Assembly: GCA_910588635.1 (NCBI GenBank)
Contig: CAJUPW010000022.1
Coordinates: 1-47,152, forward strand
Direction: 5' to 3'
Source of the DNA: an uncultured Oscillospiraceae bacterium
GTDB lineage: Bacteria > Bacillota > Clostridia > Oscillospirales > Oscillospiraceae
DNA length: 47,152 nt
Made by a program: the position numbers and the translations under genes. Below, piece after piece: positions 31,202 through 39,098 of the stretch. The first letter of the stretch is position 1, and every line of letters starts with the position of its first letter. The notes below the pieces were generated by a model. The model saw only the letters and a program-made list of their open reading frames with translations. It ran no database searches and was not told where the DNA came from.

Positions 31202-32191
31202 CTACATCTTAATGTAGGTCTCTCCGATTTTCACGGCCACCTGCTTATTGCTGATGCCCATTTTTCCGTCAAACCATCTTCGTCCCCCGATATTCAGGAA
31301 GACAGGCGTATCCTTTGGCCGCTTGATATCCACAACATCGCCCACATTCAGGTGGTACAGGTCGCTGAGCAGAATGCGGGTGCGGGCCAGCTCGGCCACA
31401 ATCTCCAGTTCAGATTCCCGCAAGGAACCGAAGATTTCCTCGGACTTGTCCTCTCCCGTGCTCCGGCGGCTGGTGCTCTTGCTGATCTCGGTAAAGATGT
31501 TGGTCAGCATCTCGCCGGGCAGGCACAGGCTCATCCGCCCGGTGCAGTTGGGGAACTTGATGTTCAGCCCTATGATGACCACCGTCTCCTCATAGCCGAT
31601 GAGCTGAACCAAGGTGGGATTCTCCTCGGTGCGCACATAGTCGAAATGGATCGTGATATAGTTCTCCCAGCTGTTGCCCAAAATGGGAATCAGATCTGAG
31701 ATCAGGTTCTCGTACATGTTCAGCTCCAGGTCAGTCATCGTGTATTCGCTGGAGAGGGTGGGGTCCGGTTCTCCCTCGCCGCCCATCATGCGGTCCAGCA
31801 TGGACAGCACCACCGGCGTGTCCATATGGACCAGGATGGGGTCCTCCCCCTGGAGCTTCTCCAGGTCGATCTTGGCCAGGGCGACCACGTCGCTCTCGGT
31901 AAGCGCGTTGGAAAACTCATAATACCGCTGTTCCTCCACGCTGTCAACCTCAATCTCACAGGTGGAGTGGAGCAAGGCGTTGATCCTGGAGTTGATGACC
32001 CGGGCATAGCCCTCGAAGATGCTGTTGAGCATCTTCAGCCTGTCCTTGGTGAACTTGCGCGGGCTGTAAAAGTCATATTTACGATATTTTTTCTCCTCAG
32101 ACTTTTCCGCCGGTTTGTCAACGTCCAGTTCTCCGCTCCTGGCCGCGTTCAAAAGGGCGTCTATCTGACTTTGTGATAAGACTTCAGCCAT
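31202..32191 (-). CDS. fliM: Flagellar motor switch protein FliM
   Basis: This is a 329-residue FliM. The N-terminal VLSQSQIDALLNA (4-16) is the CheY-P-binding peptide. The middle CheC-like domain (about 40-225) includes the FliG-contact region GEGEPDPTLSSEYTMTDLE, and the C-terminal SpoA domain (about 245-325) has VGDVVDIKR. The protein forms the bulk of the C-ring and controls rotation direction. ATG at 32191 follows GAGGGAAC. Confidence 0.97.
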   Translation of the reverse strand: MAEVLSQSQIDALLNAARSGELDVDKPAEKSEEKKYRKYDFYSPRKFTKDRLKMLNSIFEGYARVINSRINALLHSTCEIEVDSVEEQRYYEFSNALTESDVVALAKIDLEKLQGEDPILVHMDTPVVLSMLDRMMGGEGEPDPTLSSEYTMTDLELNMYENLISDLIPILGNSWENYITIHFDYVRTEENPTLVQLIGYEETVVIIGLNIKFPNCTGRMSLCLPGEMLTNIFTEISKSTSRRSTGEDKSEEIFGSLRESELEIVAELARTRILLSDLYHLNVGDVVDIKRPKDTPVFLNIGGRRWFDGKMGISNKQVAVKIGETYIKM

Positions 32192-32267
32192 ATTGTTCCC
32201 TCATTTTTCTGATTCCTTGGCTCCTGCCGGGGGCGCATACGCTCGGTCAGACCGTCGTTCTGAGCCG

Positions 32268-33050
32268 CTACTCCGTCTGATATATGGTCCGGTACTGTTC
32301 AATGCTGTCGCCCAGCTCGCTTTCCAGGTCCAGGCCGGTAATCATCAGTTCCACCCGGCGGTTCTTCACCTTGTTTTCCTCCGTGCCGTCATGTTCTGCC
32401 ACATTGAGCCACTGGCCATGCCCCTCGTCCACGATCCGGGCCGGGTCCAGATTGTCTATGGTGCCGTCCTGGATATAGGCCGCCACGGCGGCCGCCCGCC
32501 CGCCGGCAATCCGCCGGTCGCCTGCCGCCTTGTTGGGTGTGTTCCCCGCCTGTGCGGTATGGCCCAGCACCTTCAGCTGGTCGATGGAGGGGGCGCACTC
32601 ATTCAGGGCGGGCATGATGCCGTCCAGCATCTGCTTGCCGTCCTCCCGCAGGAGGGTGCTGTCGCCGTCGAAGAACACCGCGTCGGAGAAGGAGATGAAC
32701 ACATACCCGTCTCCCTTGCTGACCACGATATCGCCGGCCTCCTGATTGGCGGCGGCGTAGGAGGCCAGGAACTCATACAGCTCCGTCAGGTCCTGCTCCA
32801 CCTCGGTCAGGGCAGGCATTCCGCCGCCGCCGGAGGTGTCTCCGCTGCCGTCCGGTCCCACGGGAACCTCGCTTTTGACGATGGCGTCCTTGTTAAAGCT
32901 GCGCACCACGATCATCCACTTCTCCGCGTCGAGGCTGGAGATGGAGTACAGCAGCACGAAGAAGCACAGCAGCAAGGTCACCATGTCGCCATAGGTGTCC
33001 ATCCAGTTGGCTCCGCCGCCCCCGGAGCTTTTCTTTTTTATGCTTGCCAT
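32268..33050 (-). CDS. motB: Flagellar stator protein MotB
   Basis: This 260-residue stator subunit has one membrane helix (about 20-40) with the ion-binding Asp22 in YGDMVTLLLCFFVLLYS, a Gly/Ser-rich plug-linker, and an OmpA-like peptidoglycan-binding domain (about 110-245). The helix resembles PomB/MotS proteins more than proton-type MotB. In the OmpA core the usual GHTD reads GHTA (163-166), while Arg185 is kept. It lies 76 bases upstream of fliM; fliL, which usually sits there, is missing. Confidence 0.94.
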   Translation of the reverse strand: MASIKKKSSGGGGANWMDTYGDMVTLLLCFFVLLYSISSLDAEKWMIVVRSFNKDAIVKSEVPVGPDGSGDTSGGGGMPALTEVEQDLTELYEFLASYAAANQEAGDIVVSKGDGYVFISFSDAVFFDGDSTLLREDGKQMLDGIMPALNECAPSIDQLKVLGHTAQAGNTPNKAAGDRRIAGGRAAAVAAYIQDGTIDNLDPARIVDEGHGQWLNVAEHDGTEENKVKNRRVELMITGLDLESELGDSIEQYRTIYQTE

Positions 33051-33084
33051 GGTTTCACCTCAGTTCACAGGTAGGCAGGACTTA

Positions 33085-33897
33085 TTATTCCTTGCCCTTT
33101 TTGCCGCCCTCGCCGCCGCGCTGCTTCTGGCTCAGGAAGGTGAGCAGCTTCTCGCGCAGGAACTTGGGGTTGGCGCCGGACTGAATGGACATGATGCCCT
33201 CCACGATGATGAGCTTGCAGAGCATCTCCTCCTCGTCACGCTGGCGCAGCTGGGTGGCGATGGGGCCAAAGATCATGTGGGCCAGCACGCAGCCGTACAG
33301 GGTGGTAATCAGAGCGGTGCCCATGGAGGTGCCGATGCTGCTGGCGCCTCCGGCCTCGATATCCATGCCTTTCAGCATGTTAATCAGACCGACCAGCGTA
33401 CCCACCATGCCGAAGGCCGGGGCCACGGAGGAGGCCTTGTCGTACATGCCCGCGGCGGACTCATGCCGGGCGGAGGCCTGCTCGATATCGTTCATCATGA
33501 TCTCGCGGGCCTGGTCGGCGTCGTTGTTGTCCACCACCAGCATGATGCACTGCTTGAAGAAGGGGTCGCTCTCCTGGTTGCCCATCTCCTCCAGGGCCAG
33601 CAGGCCGTTTTTACGGGCCACCTGGGCCAGCTCCACCAGCTTTTCAATGACGGACAGAGGGTCGTACTTCTTGGTGTTCATCAGCACCGCGAAGTGCTTG
33701 GGGATGGAGCTCAGGGTGGGAATGGGAAAGCTGGCGATCAACACCGCGAAGGTACAGCCGATGGTGATGAACACGCTGGCGCCGTCCACAAAGTTCATGA
33801 TCTGGTCAGGCGTTAGAAATTGTTCGCCGCCCTGCATCATACCCACGACCATAACGCCGAAGGCGGCCACCACGCCAATGATATAAGTAATATTCAT
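33085..33897 (-). CDS. motA: Flagellar stator protein MotA
   Basis: This 270-residue protein has four membrane helices and the family loop with ALEEMGNQESDPFFKQCI. The late helices include VAPAFGMVGTLVGLINML and TALITTLYGCVLAHMIFGPIA, which resemble the PomA/MotP group. It forms the stator ring around MotB. The last residues are Lys/Gly-rich. ATG at 33897 has GGAG rather far upstream (14 bases). The preceding 116-base gap to flbD carries an inverted repeat but no gene. Confidence 0.95.
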   Translation of the reverse strand: MNITYIIGVVAAFGVMVVGMMQGGEQFLTPDQIMNFVDGASVFITIGCTFAVLIASFPIPTLSSIPKHFAVLMNTKKYDPLSVIEKLVELAQVARKNGLLALEEMGNQESDPFFKQCIMLVVDNNDADQAREIMMNDIEQASARHESAAGMYDKASSVAPAFGMVGTLVGLINMLKGMDIEAGGASSIGTSMGTALITTLYGCVLAHMIFGPIATQLRQRDEEEMLCKLIIVEGIMSIQSGANPKFLREKLLTFLSQKQRGGEGGKKGKE

Positions 33898-34013
33898 TGC
33901 TTTTCAGTCCACTCCTCTTCCGCTAGGGTTTTTTTCTCTGTTTGGGGCACATTTGATAGGCGTCGGCGCGCCGCAGGCATCTCAACGCCTGTCGAACATG
34001 CCCCCGGTCCTTC
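33898..34013. other. Intergenic region between flbD and motA
   Basis: This 116-base gap inside the operon holds no gene. An outer stem AGGCGT (33958-33963) and ACGCCT (33985-33990) encloses a GC palindrome CGGCGCGCCG. It may fold in the mRNA, but nothing shows a terminator or promoter. Confidence 0.4.
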
Positions 34014-34229
34014 TCAGCGCCGGTCCTCAACGGTCAGGGCACGGTGCACATCCTGCACCTTGGCGGTGTACTCGGCAATCTTGCGGATGATCTGGTCGGG
34101 GGATTCCCGCACGATGAAATAGTCCCGGTTCATCATAACGATCTTAGACTCGGGGATCATCTCAATGGTTTCGATCTGATGGTGATTGACCAGGAACCGC
34201 TCACCGTTTCTCTTCGTCAGCTGGATCAT
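34014..34229 (-). CDS. flbD: Flagellar protein FlbD/SwrD
   Basis: This 71-residue FlbD-type protein begins MIQLTKRNGERFLVNHHQIETIE and is followed by the strand MNRDYFIVRESPDQIIRKI, the whole of the family domain. In Bacillus the homologue SwrD increases torque through MotA/MotB function. It sits in the conserved slot between flgE and motA. ATG follows AAGGAAGG. A stable hairpin precedes it in the transcript. Confidence 0.93.
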   Translation of the reverse strand: MIQLTKRNGERFLVNHHQIETIEMIPESKIVMMNRDYFIVRESPDQIIRKIAEYTAKVQDVHRALTVEDRR

Positions 34230-34253
34230 ATGACAAACCTTCCTTTCATCTCT

Positions 34254-34289
34254 GCCCGCCCCGGCGGGGAGGCCCCGCCGGGGACGGGC
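34254..34289 (-). terminator. Very stable hairpin between flgE and flbD
   Basis: A perfect 11-bp GC stem (34259-34269 with 34273-34283, 3-base loop) is extended by GCCCG (34254-34258) against CGGGC (34285-34289) across a one-base bulge. No T-tract follows on the minus strand. It could slow polymerase or protect the 3' end of hook-gene mRNA, setting a drop in expression after flgE. Confidence 0.55.
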
Positions 34290-34319
34290 CGGATCAATGC
34301 CTTACATCAGGGGAAACGC

Positions 34320-35666
34320 TTACCGCTTCATGTTCACCAGTTCCTCCAGCATCTGGTCGGTAACGGTGACGATACGGGTGTTGGCCTGATAGCCGCGCTG
34401 GGTGGTAATCATCTCGGCGAACTCGTTGGCCACGTCGGTGCTGGAGGCCTCCAGGCCGCCGTTCTTGACGCTGTTGCCGGAGTCGTTGAGAATGGCGTCC
34501 GCGGCGGGGGGAGCAACCATATCGTCGCCTTCTCCGGTAACCACCTGGTTGCCCAGATACTTGGTGGGCAGGTCCACCAGAGCGGCCACACGCAGGCTGC
34601 CCGCGCCGCCCATGGCCTTGTAGTAGCGGCCGTCCATATGGGTCACGCCGTCGGGGCTGTCGGCGCTGGCGATGGCCACATAGCCGATGACCACGGTCTT
34701 GCCCTCGCAGGTTCCGGTGATGGAGCCATCGGGGCCGATGCTCATGCCCTTCAGCTGTGTGATCAGCTCATCGGAGACCCGCTTCTCGTTGGTGTTCTGG
34801 GCCACCGCGATCTGAGACTTGCCCGCTACCGCCTGAGAGCCGTCGCCAGTCGTCTTATCGGGGTCAACCGGCGAGGGCACCTCTTTATAGGAGGCGTAGC
34901 GGTTTTCTCCGGTGGCGCTCAGGTAGGGATAGACCGGATCGCCCTCCTTCCAGAGGGCTTTCGTAGTCGTCTCTCCGTCTTCAGTCACCTCTACCAGACC
35001 CCCATTCTTCTCAGTAGGGGCGGCGGCGGACAGGGGCACCCGCAAGGGAACCAGCTCGGTGCTGATGATGGTGGCGCTCTCAATGTCTATGCCCTTGGCT
35101 TTCTGTTCCGCAATCTCGGCCTTCGTCGCGCCGGGCTTATAGTTGGGATTCTGCACCCGGGCAAAGCCGTAGAGCACCTTGTTGTCACGGTTGCAGATAT
35201 AGCCGTCGGCGTCCACCCAGAAGTCGCCCACCCGGGTCAGCAGAGGCTCGTTCAGGCCTTCAGCGTTTCTGATTCCGCTGCCGGTCACCGTTCTGTTATA
35301 ATCATCCTCTCCCGGAGTTCCCGTTTCCTCAATATCATAATCGATCTTATCGCCCACCATGAAGAATCCCTCGCCGGTGAGCATGCAGTCCAGCGCCACG
35401 CCGGTGGGGGCGTAGGTGGAGGGGGCCATGTTCAGGTCGATGGAGCCCACGGAGCAGCCGTAGCCGATCTGGGAGGGGTTGTTGCCTCCCATGGTCACGC
35501 CGCCGTTGGAGCCGGAGCGGCTGGTGGTGTAGATGGACTCCTGGAAGGTCATGCGCTGGGCCTTGTAGCCGTGGGTGTTCACGTTGGCCACGTTGTTGCC
35601 GATCACGTTCAGCTTGGTCATGTGGGACTTCAGGCCGCCAATGGCGGCGTACATTGCACCTGTCAT
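34320..35666 (-). CDS. flgE: Flagellar hook protein FlgE
   Basis: This 448-residue hook protein has N-terminal MYAAIGGLKSHMTKLNVIGNNVANVNTHGYKAQR and a C-terminal helix (VANEFAEMITTQRGYQANTRIVTVTDQMLEEL) of the rod/hook family. The size exceeds rod proteins and fits FlgE, which polymerises into the flexible hook under the control of FlgD and FliK. The central domains carry many charged Gly/Pro loops. ATG follows AAGGAAG. It follows flgD and the TIGR02530-type gene in the usual order. Confidence 0.93.
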   Translation of the reverse strand: MTGAMYAAIGGLKSHMTKLNVIGNNVANVNTHGYKAQRMTFQESIYTTSRSGSNGGVTMGGNNPSQIGYGCSVGSIDLNMAPSTYAPTGVALDCMLTGEGFFMVGDKIDYDIEETGTPGEDDYNRTVTGSGIRNAEGLNEPLLTRVGDFWVDADGYICNRDNKVLYGFARVQNPNYKPGATKAEIAEQKAKGIDIESATIISTELVPLRVPLSAAAPTEKNGGLVEVTEDGETTTKALWKEGDPVYPYLSATGENRYASYKEVPSPVDPDKTTGDGSQAVAGKSQIAVAQNTNEKRVSDELITQLKGMSIGPDGSITGTCEGKTVVIGYVAIASADSPDGVTHMDGRYYKAMGGAGSLRVAALVDLPTKYLGNQVVTGEGDDMVAPPAADAILNDSGNSVKNGGLEASSTDVANEFAEMITTQRGYQANTRIVTVTDQMLEELVNMKR

Positions 35667-35696
35667 AGATTAAACTTCCTTTCCGTAGGCGCTGCC

Positions 35697-35723
35697 GGCC
35701 CCCTGTCAGTCGGGCAAGGGGCC
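35697..35723 (-). promoter_or_regulatory. Stem-loop upstream of flgE
   Basis: GGCCCC (35697-35702) pairs with GGGGCC (35718-35723) around a 15-base loop in the gap before flgE. It has no T-tract. It may fold in the operon mRNA; its function is unknown. Confidence 0.35.
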
Positions 35724-35752
35724 AAAGCATCCAAAAAGGTCCTGCTTTTGCC

Positions 35753-36139
35753 CTATTTCAGCAGTACAGCGCCGTCAATATTGGTGAAGATGTTCTCTTC
35801 CATCTCCTCCTGGGACATGGTGGTAATCACCCGCCCGTGGGGAACATTGATGATGAACGCCCGGGTCGCGTCAAAGGCCAGGATATTGGTGGCTCCCTTG
35901 GCCTGGGCCCGCTCTACCGAGTCGGCAAGCTGGTCCATGAGGGCGTCGTCAACCTGGATGCCCCGTTCCGCCGCGCGGTTCTGGGCGTGCTTTGAGAAGG
36001 ATATCGCGGGCTCCGCAACCCTGATCTCCTGCCGGAGCAGAGCGCCGAACTGTCCGCCCGTCGTCCGGCTGACCGGGCTGACCTGTTGGACGCGCTCCAC
36101 CGGGGACACGCCCTGGATGGAATTGATGCGTTCTGCCAT
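35753..36139 (-). CDS. Flagellar operon protein, TIGR02530 type
   Basis: This 128-residue protein is of the small family found next to flgD/flgE in Gram-positive flagellar operons. The core FSKHAQNRAAERGIQVDD and KGATNILAFDATRAFIINVPHGRVITTM is characteristic. The family function is not known to me; a role in hook assembly is suggested by position only. ATG follows TTGAGGAA. It lies between flgD and flgE. Confidence 0.88.
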   Translation of the reverse strand: MAERINSIQGVSPVERVQQVSPVSRTTGGQFGALLRQEIRVAEPAISFSKHAQNRAAERGIQVDDALMDQLADSVERAQAKGATNILAFDATRAFIINVPHGRVITTMSQEEMEENIFTNIDGAVLLK

Positions 36140-36208
36140 AGTGTTTCCTCAACTTTCTCTGCGGACCTCCTGTCCGCTTACTGCCGGCTTCCCTTCCGGC
36201 CAACCGGC

Positions 36209-36802
36209 TCAGCTCTCGGAGCCGTTGTTGTCCTTGTCGTCCACCGGGGGAGTGGTGGTGTTCTCATCGCCGCCGCCATCGGGATCGGGGGTCTCCTCCT
36301 TGGGAGGCAGCGTGCCCACGGCCATGATGTCGCTGAGGAAGTAGCCCTTTCCATTATCCAGGTAGATAACCTGCTGGCCGTCGTAGGTGCCGGTTCCTTG
36401 CACCGTGCCCACGATCTCTTCCATCTCCTTGGTCTTCTCGTTATACACGCCCACGGTGACGGTCTTACCCACCAGGGAGGCGGCATAGCTCATCACGTTG
36501 GCCAGGGCCAGCTCCTTCATGTTGCTGGTCATCTCGTTCATGGCCTGCATAGAGCTCATCTGCACCAGCTGGTTCATCATGTCGGTGGTACTGGCCTGAT
36601 TGTCCATGGTCTGGTTCTGGAATTGGGCCACCATCAGCCCCAGCATGTCGGTAAAGGATAAGGTGCCTCTGTCCTCGTAGAGGGCGTCCTCCTTCTCCTT
36701 CTCCTCCCAGCGGTTGATATAGGCGTCAAAATCAGTCTGAGCGGTATAGGCCGTACTGCGGTTCAAAATGTCGATCCCTCTCTGGATCAAAGAATCTGCC
36801 AT
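36209..36802 (-). CDS. flgD: Flagellar hook-capping protein FlgD
   Basis: This 197-residue protein has the FlgD core LSFTDMLGLMVAQFQNQTMDNQASTTDMMNQLVQMSSMQAMNEM and a following beta segment (SLVGKTVTVGVYNEKTKEMEEIVGTVQGTG). It caps the growing hook. An acidic Asn/Asp-rich tail closes it. It lies 23 bases after fliK with AGGTGA upstream. Confidence 0.94.
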   Translation of the reverse strand: MADSLIQRGIDILNRSTAYTAQTDFDAYINRWEEKEKEDALYEDRGTLSFTDMLGLMVAQFQNQTMDNQASTTDMMNQLVQMSSMQAMNEMTSNMKELALANVMSYAASLVGKTVTVGVYNEKTKEMEEIVGTVQGTGTYDGQQVIYLDNGKGYFLSDIMAVGTLPPKEETPDPDGGGDENTTTPPVDDKDNNGSES

Positions 36803-36825
36803 TTTTGTTTCACCTCCGTTAAAAC

Positions 36826-38043
36826 TTACATATCCTCCGTGCCGAACAGTCCCAGCCGGAGCTTCTGGAGAAAGTCGCCGCTGTGGCTCTCCTCCTGAGA
36901 CCGCTGCTGTTGCTGCTGGCTCTGACGGTTGTGGCCGTTGGGGTCGGTCTGCTGCTGCTGTTGCTGCTGCGCCTGCTGGCTGTCCTCGCCGCGCTGGACC
37001 TCCACCCGGACCTCGTTCTGGCCGTAGCCCTGCAGGGCCGCGTTCAGGCCGTCCGTGTGCTGGCTGAGCAGGTTGGCCGCCTTGACGGTGCTGGTGCGCA
37101 GAAGCACCTGCAAGGTGCCGTCGGCGCTCTGAGTCAGTCTGATGGTCAGGGCGCCCAGATTCTCGGGGCTGAGCCTGATCTCGATCTGCCGCAGTCCCTG
37201 CTGGGCCGCGAAGCGGATGGTTTCGGCCAGCTTGGCCTCCATATCGGGCTGCTGGGTATCCAGCTGGAAGTTGTCGCCCACCTTGATGGGAGCGGCCTTC
37301 ACATCCTTGAACAGGGGCTGTCTGTCTGCCATCGCCGAGGCGTCCAGATCGGTGTCAGCGTCGTCCTGGCCGTCAAACTCCGCCATTGCTTCCCGCAAAG
37401 TGGTGACTTTGCCCTCTCTGGTGACCACCGTCATATCCAGATTTTTCGGGCTGCTCAGAAGGTCAAGCTTCGGCTGCTCCGGGAAAAGGTCGATCTGCTT
37501 TTTCCCGCCGTCGTCGGTAAGCTGGAACAGCTTGTGCTCGCCGTCCTCCAGGTCCAGATAGACCTCAAACTGCTCGCCGTCGCTGTTGACCAGCGTGATA
37601 GGCTTGCTCGGGTCCCGCATACCGTTGGGCAGCAAGGGCATGACAATCGCGGTGGGTTCGGCGTCAACCCGAAGCAGAAGGGTTCCGTTCGGCGTCTCCA
37701 CCGGGGTCAGGAAGCCCGCCGCAATCTGCGCCTGGGTCTCGGGGGACATCGCCTGAATCCGGGGGTCGCTCATGCTGACGGCGGTCTTGCCCTCGGTGTT
37801 CTGGCCCGGTTCCTTCTTCTGGACGGGTTCCCTGCTCTGGACAGGCTCTTTCTTCTGAGCCGGGTCGCTTTTCTTAGGGGCCTCCAGCTTCTGGTCCTTG
37901 GCTTTGTCCATCATGTCCTTGAAGCTCTCGCCCTTCCCGGCCTCGGGGGTATCGGCGTTCTGACCCGCCTGGGGCAAGGACGCGGCCATATTGGCGGCCA
38001 TCTGCTGCATTTTCTCCAGCATCCATTGGTCGTTTACATTCAT
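36826..38043 (-). CDS. fliK: Flagellar hook-length control protein FliK
   Basis: This 405-residue FliK has a disordered Lys/Gln/Pro-rich first half and a conserved Flg_hook C-terminal domain (about 265-365: IEIRLSPENLGALTIRLTQSADGTLQVLLR). A Gln-rich tail follows. It acts as a molecular ruler and triggers the FlhB switch. ATG at 38043 with AGGAGG upstream is chosen over TTG at 38064, which lies in front of that site. Confidence 0.92.
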   Translation of the reverse strand: MNVNDQWMLEKMQQMAANMAASLPQAGQNADTPEAGKGESFKDMMDKAKDQKLEAPKKSDPAQKKEPVQSREPVQKKEPGQNTEGKTAVSMSDPRIQAMSPETQAQIAAGFLTPVETPNGTLLLRVDAEPTAIVMPLLPNGMRDPSKPITLVNSDGEQFEVYLDLEDGEHKLFQLTDDGGKKQIDLFPEQPKLDLLSSPKNLDMTVVTREGKVTTLREAMAEFDGQDDADTDLDASAMADRQPLFKDVKAAPIKVGDNFQLDTQQPDMEAKLAETIRFAAQQGLRQIEIRLSPENLGALTIRLTQSADGTLQVLLRTSTVKAANLLSQHTDGLNAALQGYGQNEVRVEVQRGEDSQQAQQQQQQQTDPNGHNRQSQQQQQRSQEESHSGDFLQKLRLGLFGTEDM

Positions 38044-38060
38044 GTCTTGTTCACCTCCTT

Positions 38061-38558
38061 TCAAATACTGTCAGGGTCAACGGTGTCGCTGGGGTCGCGC
38101 GCTTCTGTGACTTCCAGACGTTCCTTTTCGGTCTCCTGCTCCCGATCCTCCCGGGCCCTGTCCTGATTCTCCTGAATCTCGTCAACCTGCTCAAAATTGA
38201 ACCGGTCTCCAAGACAGGACAGCAAGGCCTGGACCGTCAGGGTATCCTCAGGGGCCACCTTGCCGTTGTACCGCTCGTTGATGGCCTTGCCGGCGTTGGC
38301 CAGGGACTCGGTCAGAGTTCGCTCCGTCTTGCCTGACGCCTGATCCTCCTTAGATGCGTTCATGGCGTCGATCATAGCCATCAGGGCGTCCTCTTCGGCG
38401 TGCTTGGCGTTCTCCTCCCGCTGTTCCCGGACCTTTTGCAGGTAATCCAAAAAGAGCTGTCTGGGGTTCCAGCCGGTCTGCTCCTCAATGCTCTGCTGAG
38501 GAGCGGGCGTCTGCCCAAACCGTGCGCTGATGTCACAGAACGAAAGCGGCGTACTCAT
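38061..38558 (-). CDS. Hypothetical protein of the flagellar operon, between fliJ and fliK
   Basis: This is a 165-residue hydrophilic protein that I do not recognise. It has two parts: GWNPRQLFLDYLQKVREQREENAKHAEEDALMAMIDAMNAS, probably a helix-rich core, and a Glu/Arg-rich coiled C-terminus (QVDEIQENQDRAREDREQETEKERLEV). ATG at 38558 follows AGGAGGTGA; a longer in-frame reading upstream is the shadow of fliJ. Position suggests a chaperone-like or FliK-associated role, but this is only inference from neighbours. Confidence 0.75.
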   Translation of the reverse strand: MSTPLSFCDISARFGQTPAPQQSIEEQTGWNPRQLFLDYLQKVREQREENAKHAEEDALMAMIDAMNASKEDQASGKTERTLTESLANAGKAINERYNGKVAPEDTLTVQALLSCLGDRFNFEQVDEIQENQDRAREDREQETEKERLEVTEARDPSDTVDPDSI

Positions 38559-38619
38559 TGCGTTCACCTCCTTCCTGTGACCCATATATAGAGAAACACG
38601 AAAACGTGCAGCTCCCCTT

Positions 38620-39072
38620 TTAAATGCCCATCGCCGCCATGGCGCGGGCGGTGGAGACAAACTCCTCAATGCGCTGTTCCTCGGCCTTCTGCTCCGCCTT
38701 GCGGTAGCTGTCCAGCTTGTGCTCTCTCAGCTTCTCGATGGTGGCCGTCTCCTTCCTGGCCTCCACCACCTGGGTGCGCTTCTGCTCCTCCATGTGCCGC
38801 AGCCGCTCCAGCTTCCGGTTCTCCTCCCGGAGCTTCTGCTCCAGGGAGCGCAGATAGGTTTCGTAGCTCATGGCGTCCACGATATTGATTCCCTCCAGCT
38901 TGCGCTGGGTGAAATCCATATCCGCCTGACGGTGCTCCTCCTCCAGGTCCGCGATCACTTCCTCCTGAGCCCGCACCTGGGCCAGGATGGCCGCGTGCTC
39001 CGCCCGGAGGGAATCCAGGGCCTGCTGCTTATAGTCCAAAACCGTCTCCAGCGAGAAGCGGAATTTTTTCAT
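38620..39072 (-). CDS. fliJ: Flagellar export protein FliJ
   Basis: This 150-residue, nearly continuous coiled coil begins KKFRFSLETVLDYKQQALDSLRAEHA, the FliJ signature. FliJ is the stalk of the FliH-FliI ATPase complex and escorts chaperones to the export gate. It follows fliI by 26 bases. Confidence 0.93.
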   Translation of the reverse strand: MKKFRFSLETVLDYKQQALDSLRAEHAAILAQVRAQEEVIADLEEEHRQADMDFTQRKLEGINIVDAMSYETYLRSLEQKLREENRKLERLRHMEEQKRTQVVEARKETATIEKLREHKLDSYRKAEQKAEEQRIEEFVSTARAMAAMGI

Positions 39073-39098
39073 GGTCCGCGCCCACTCCTTTATATGGT

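Noticed and set aside
34044..36344. A 766-residue plus-strand ORF across flbD, flgE and the TIGR02530 gene
   Set aside because: It runs antisense through three conserved genes and their ribosome binding sites and has no recognisable domain.
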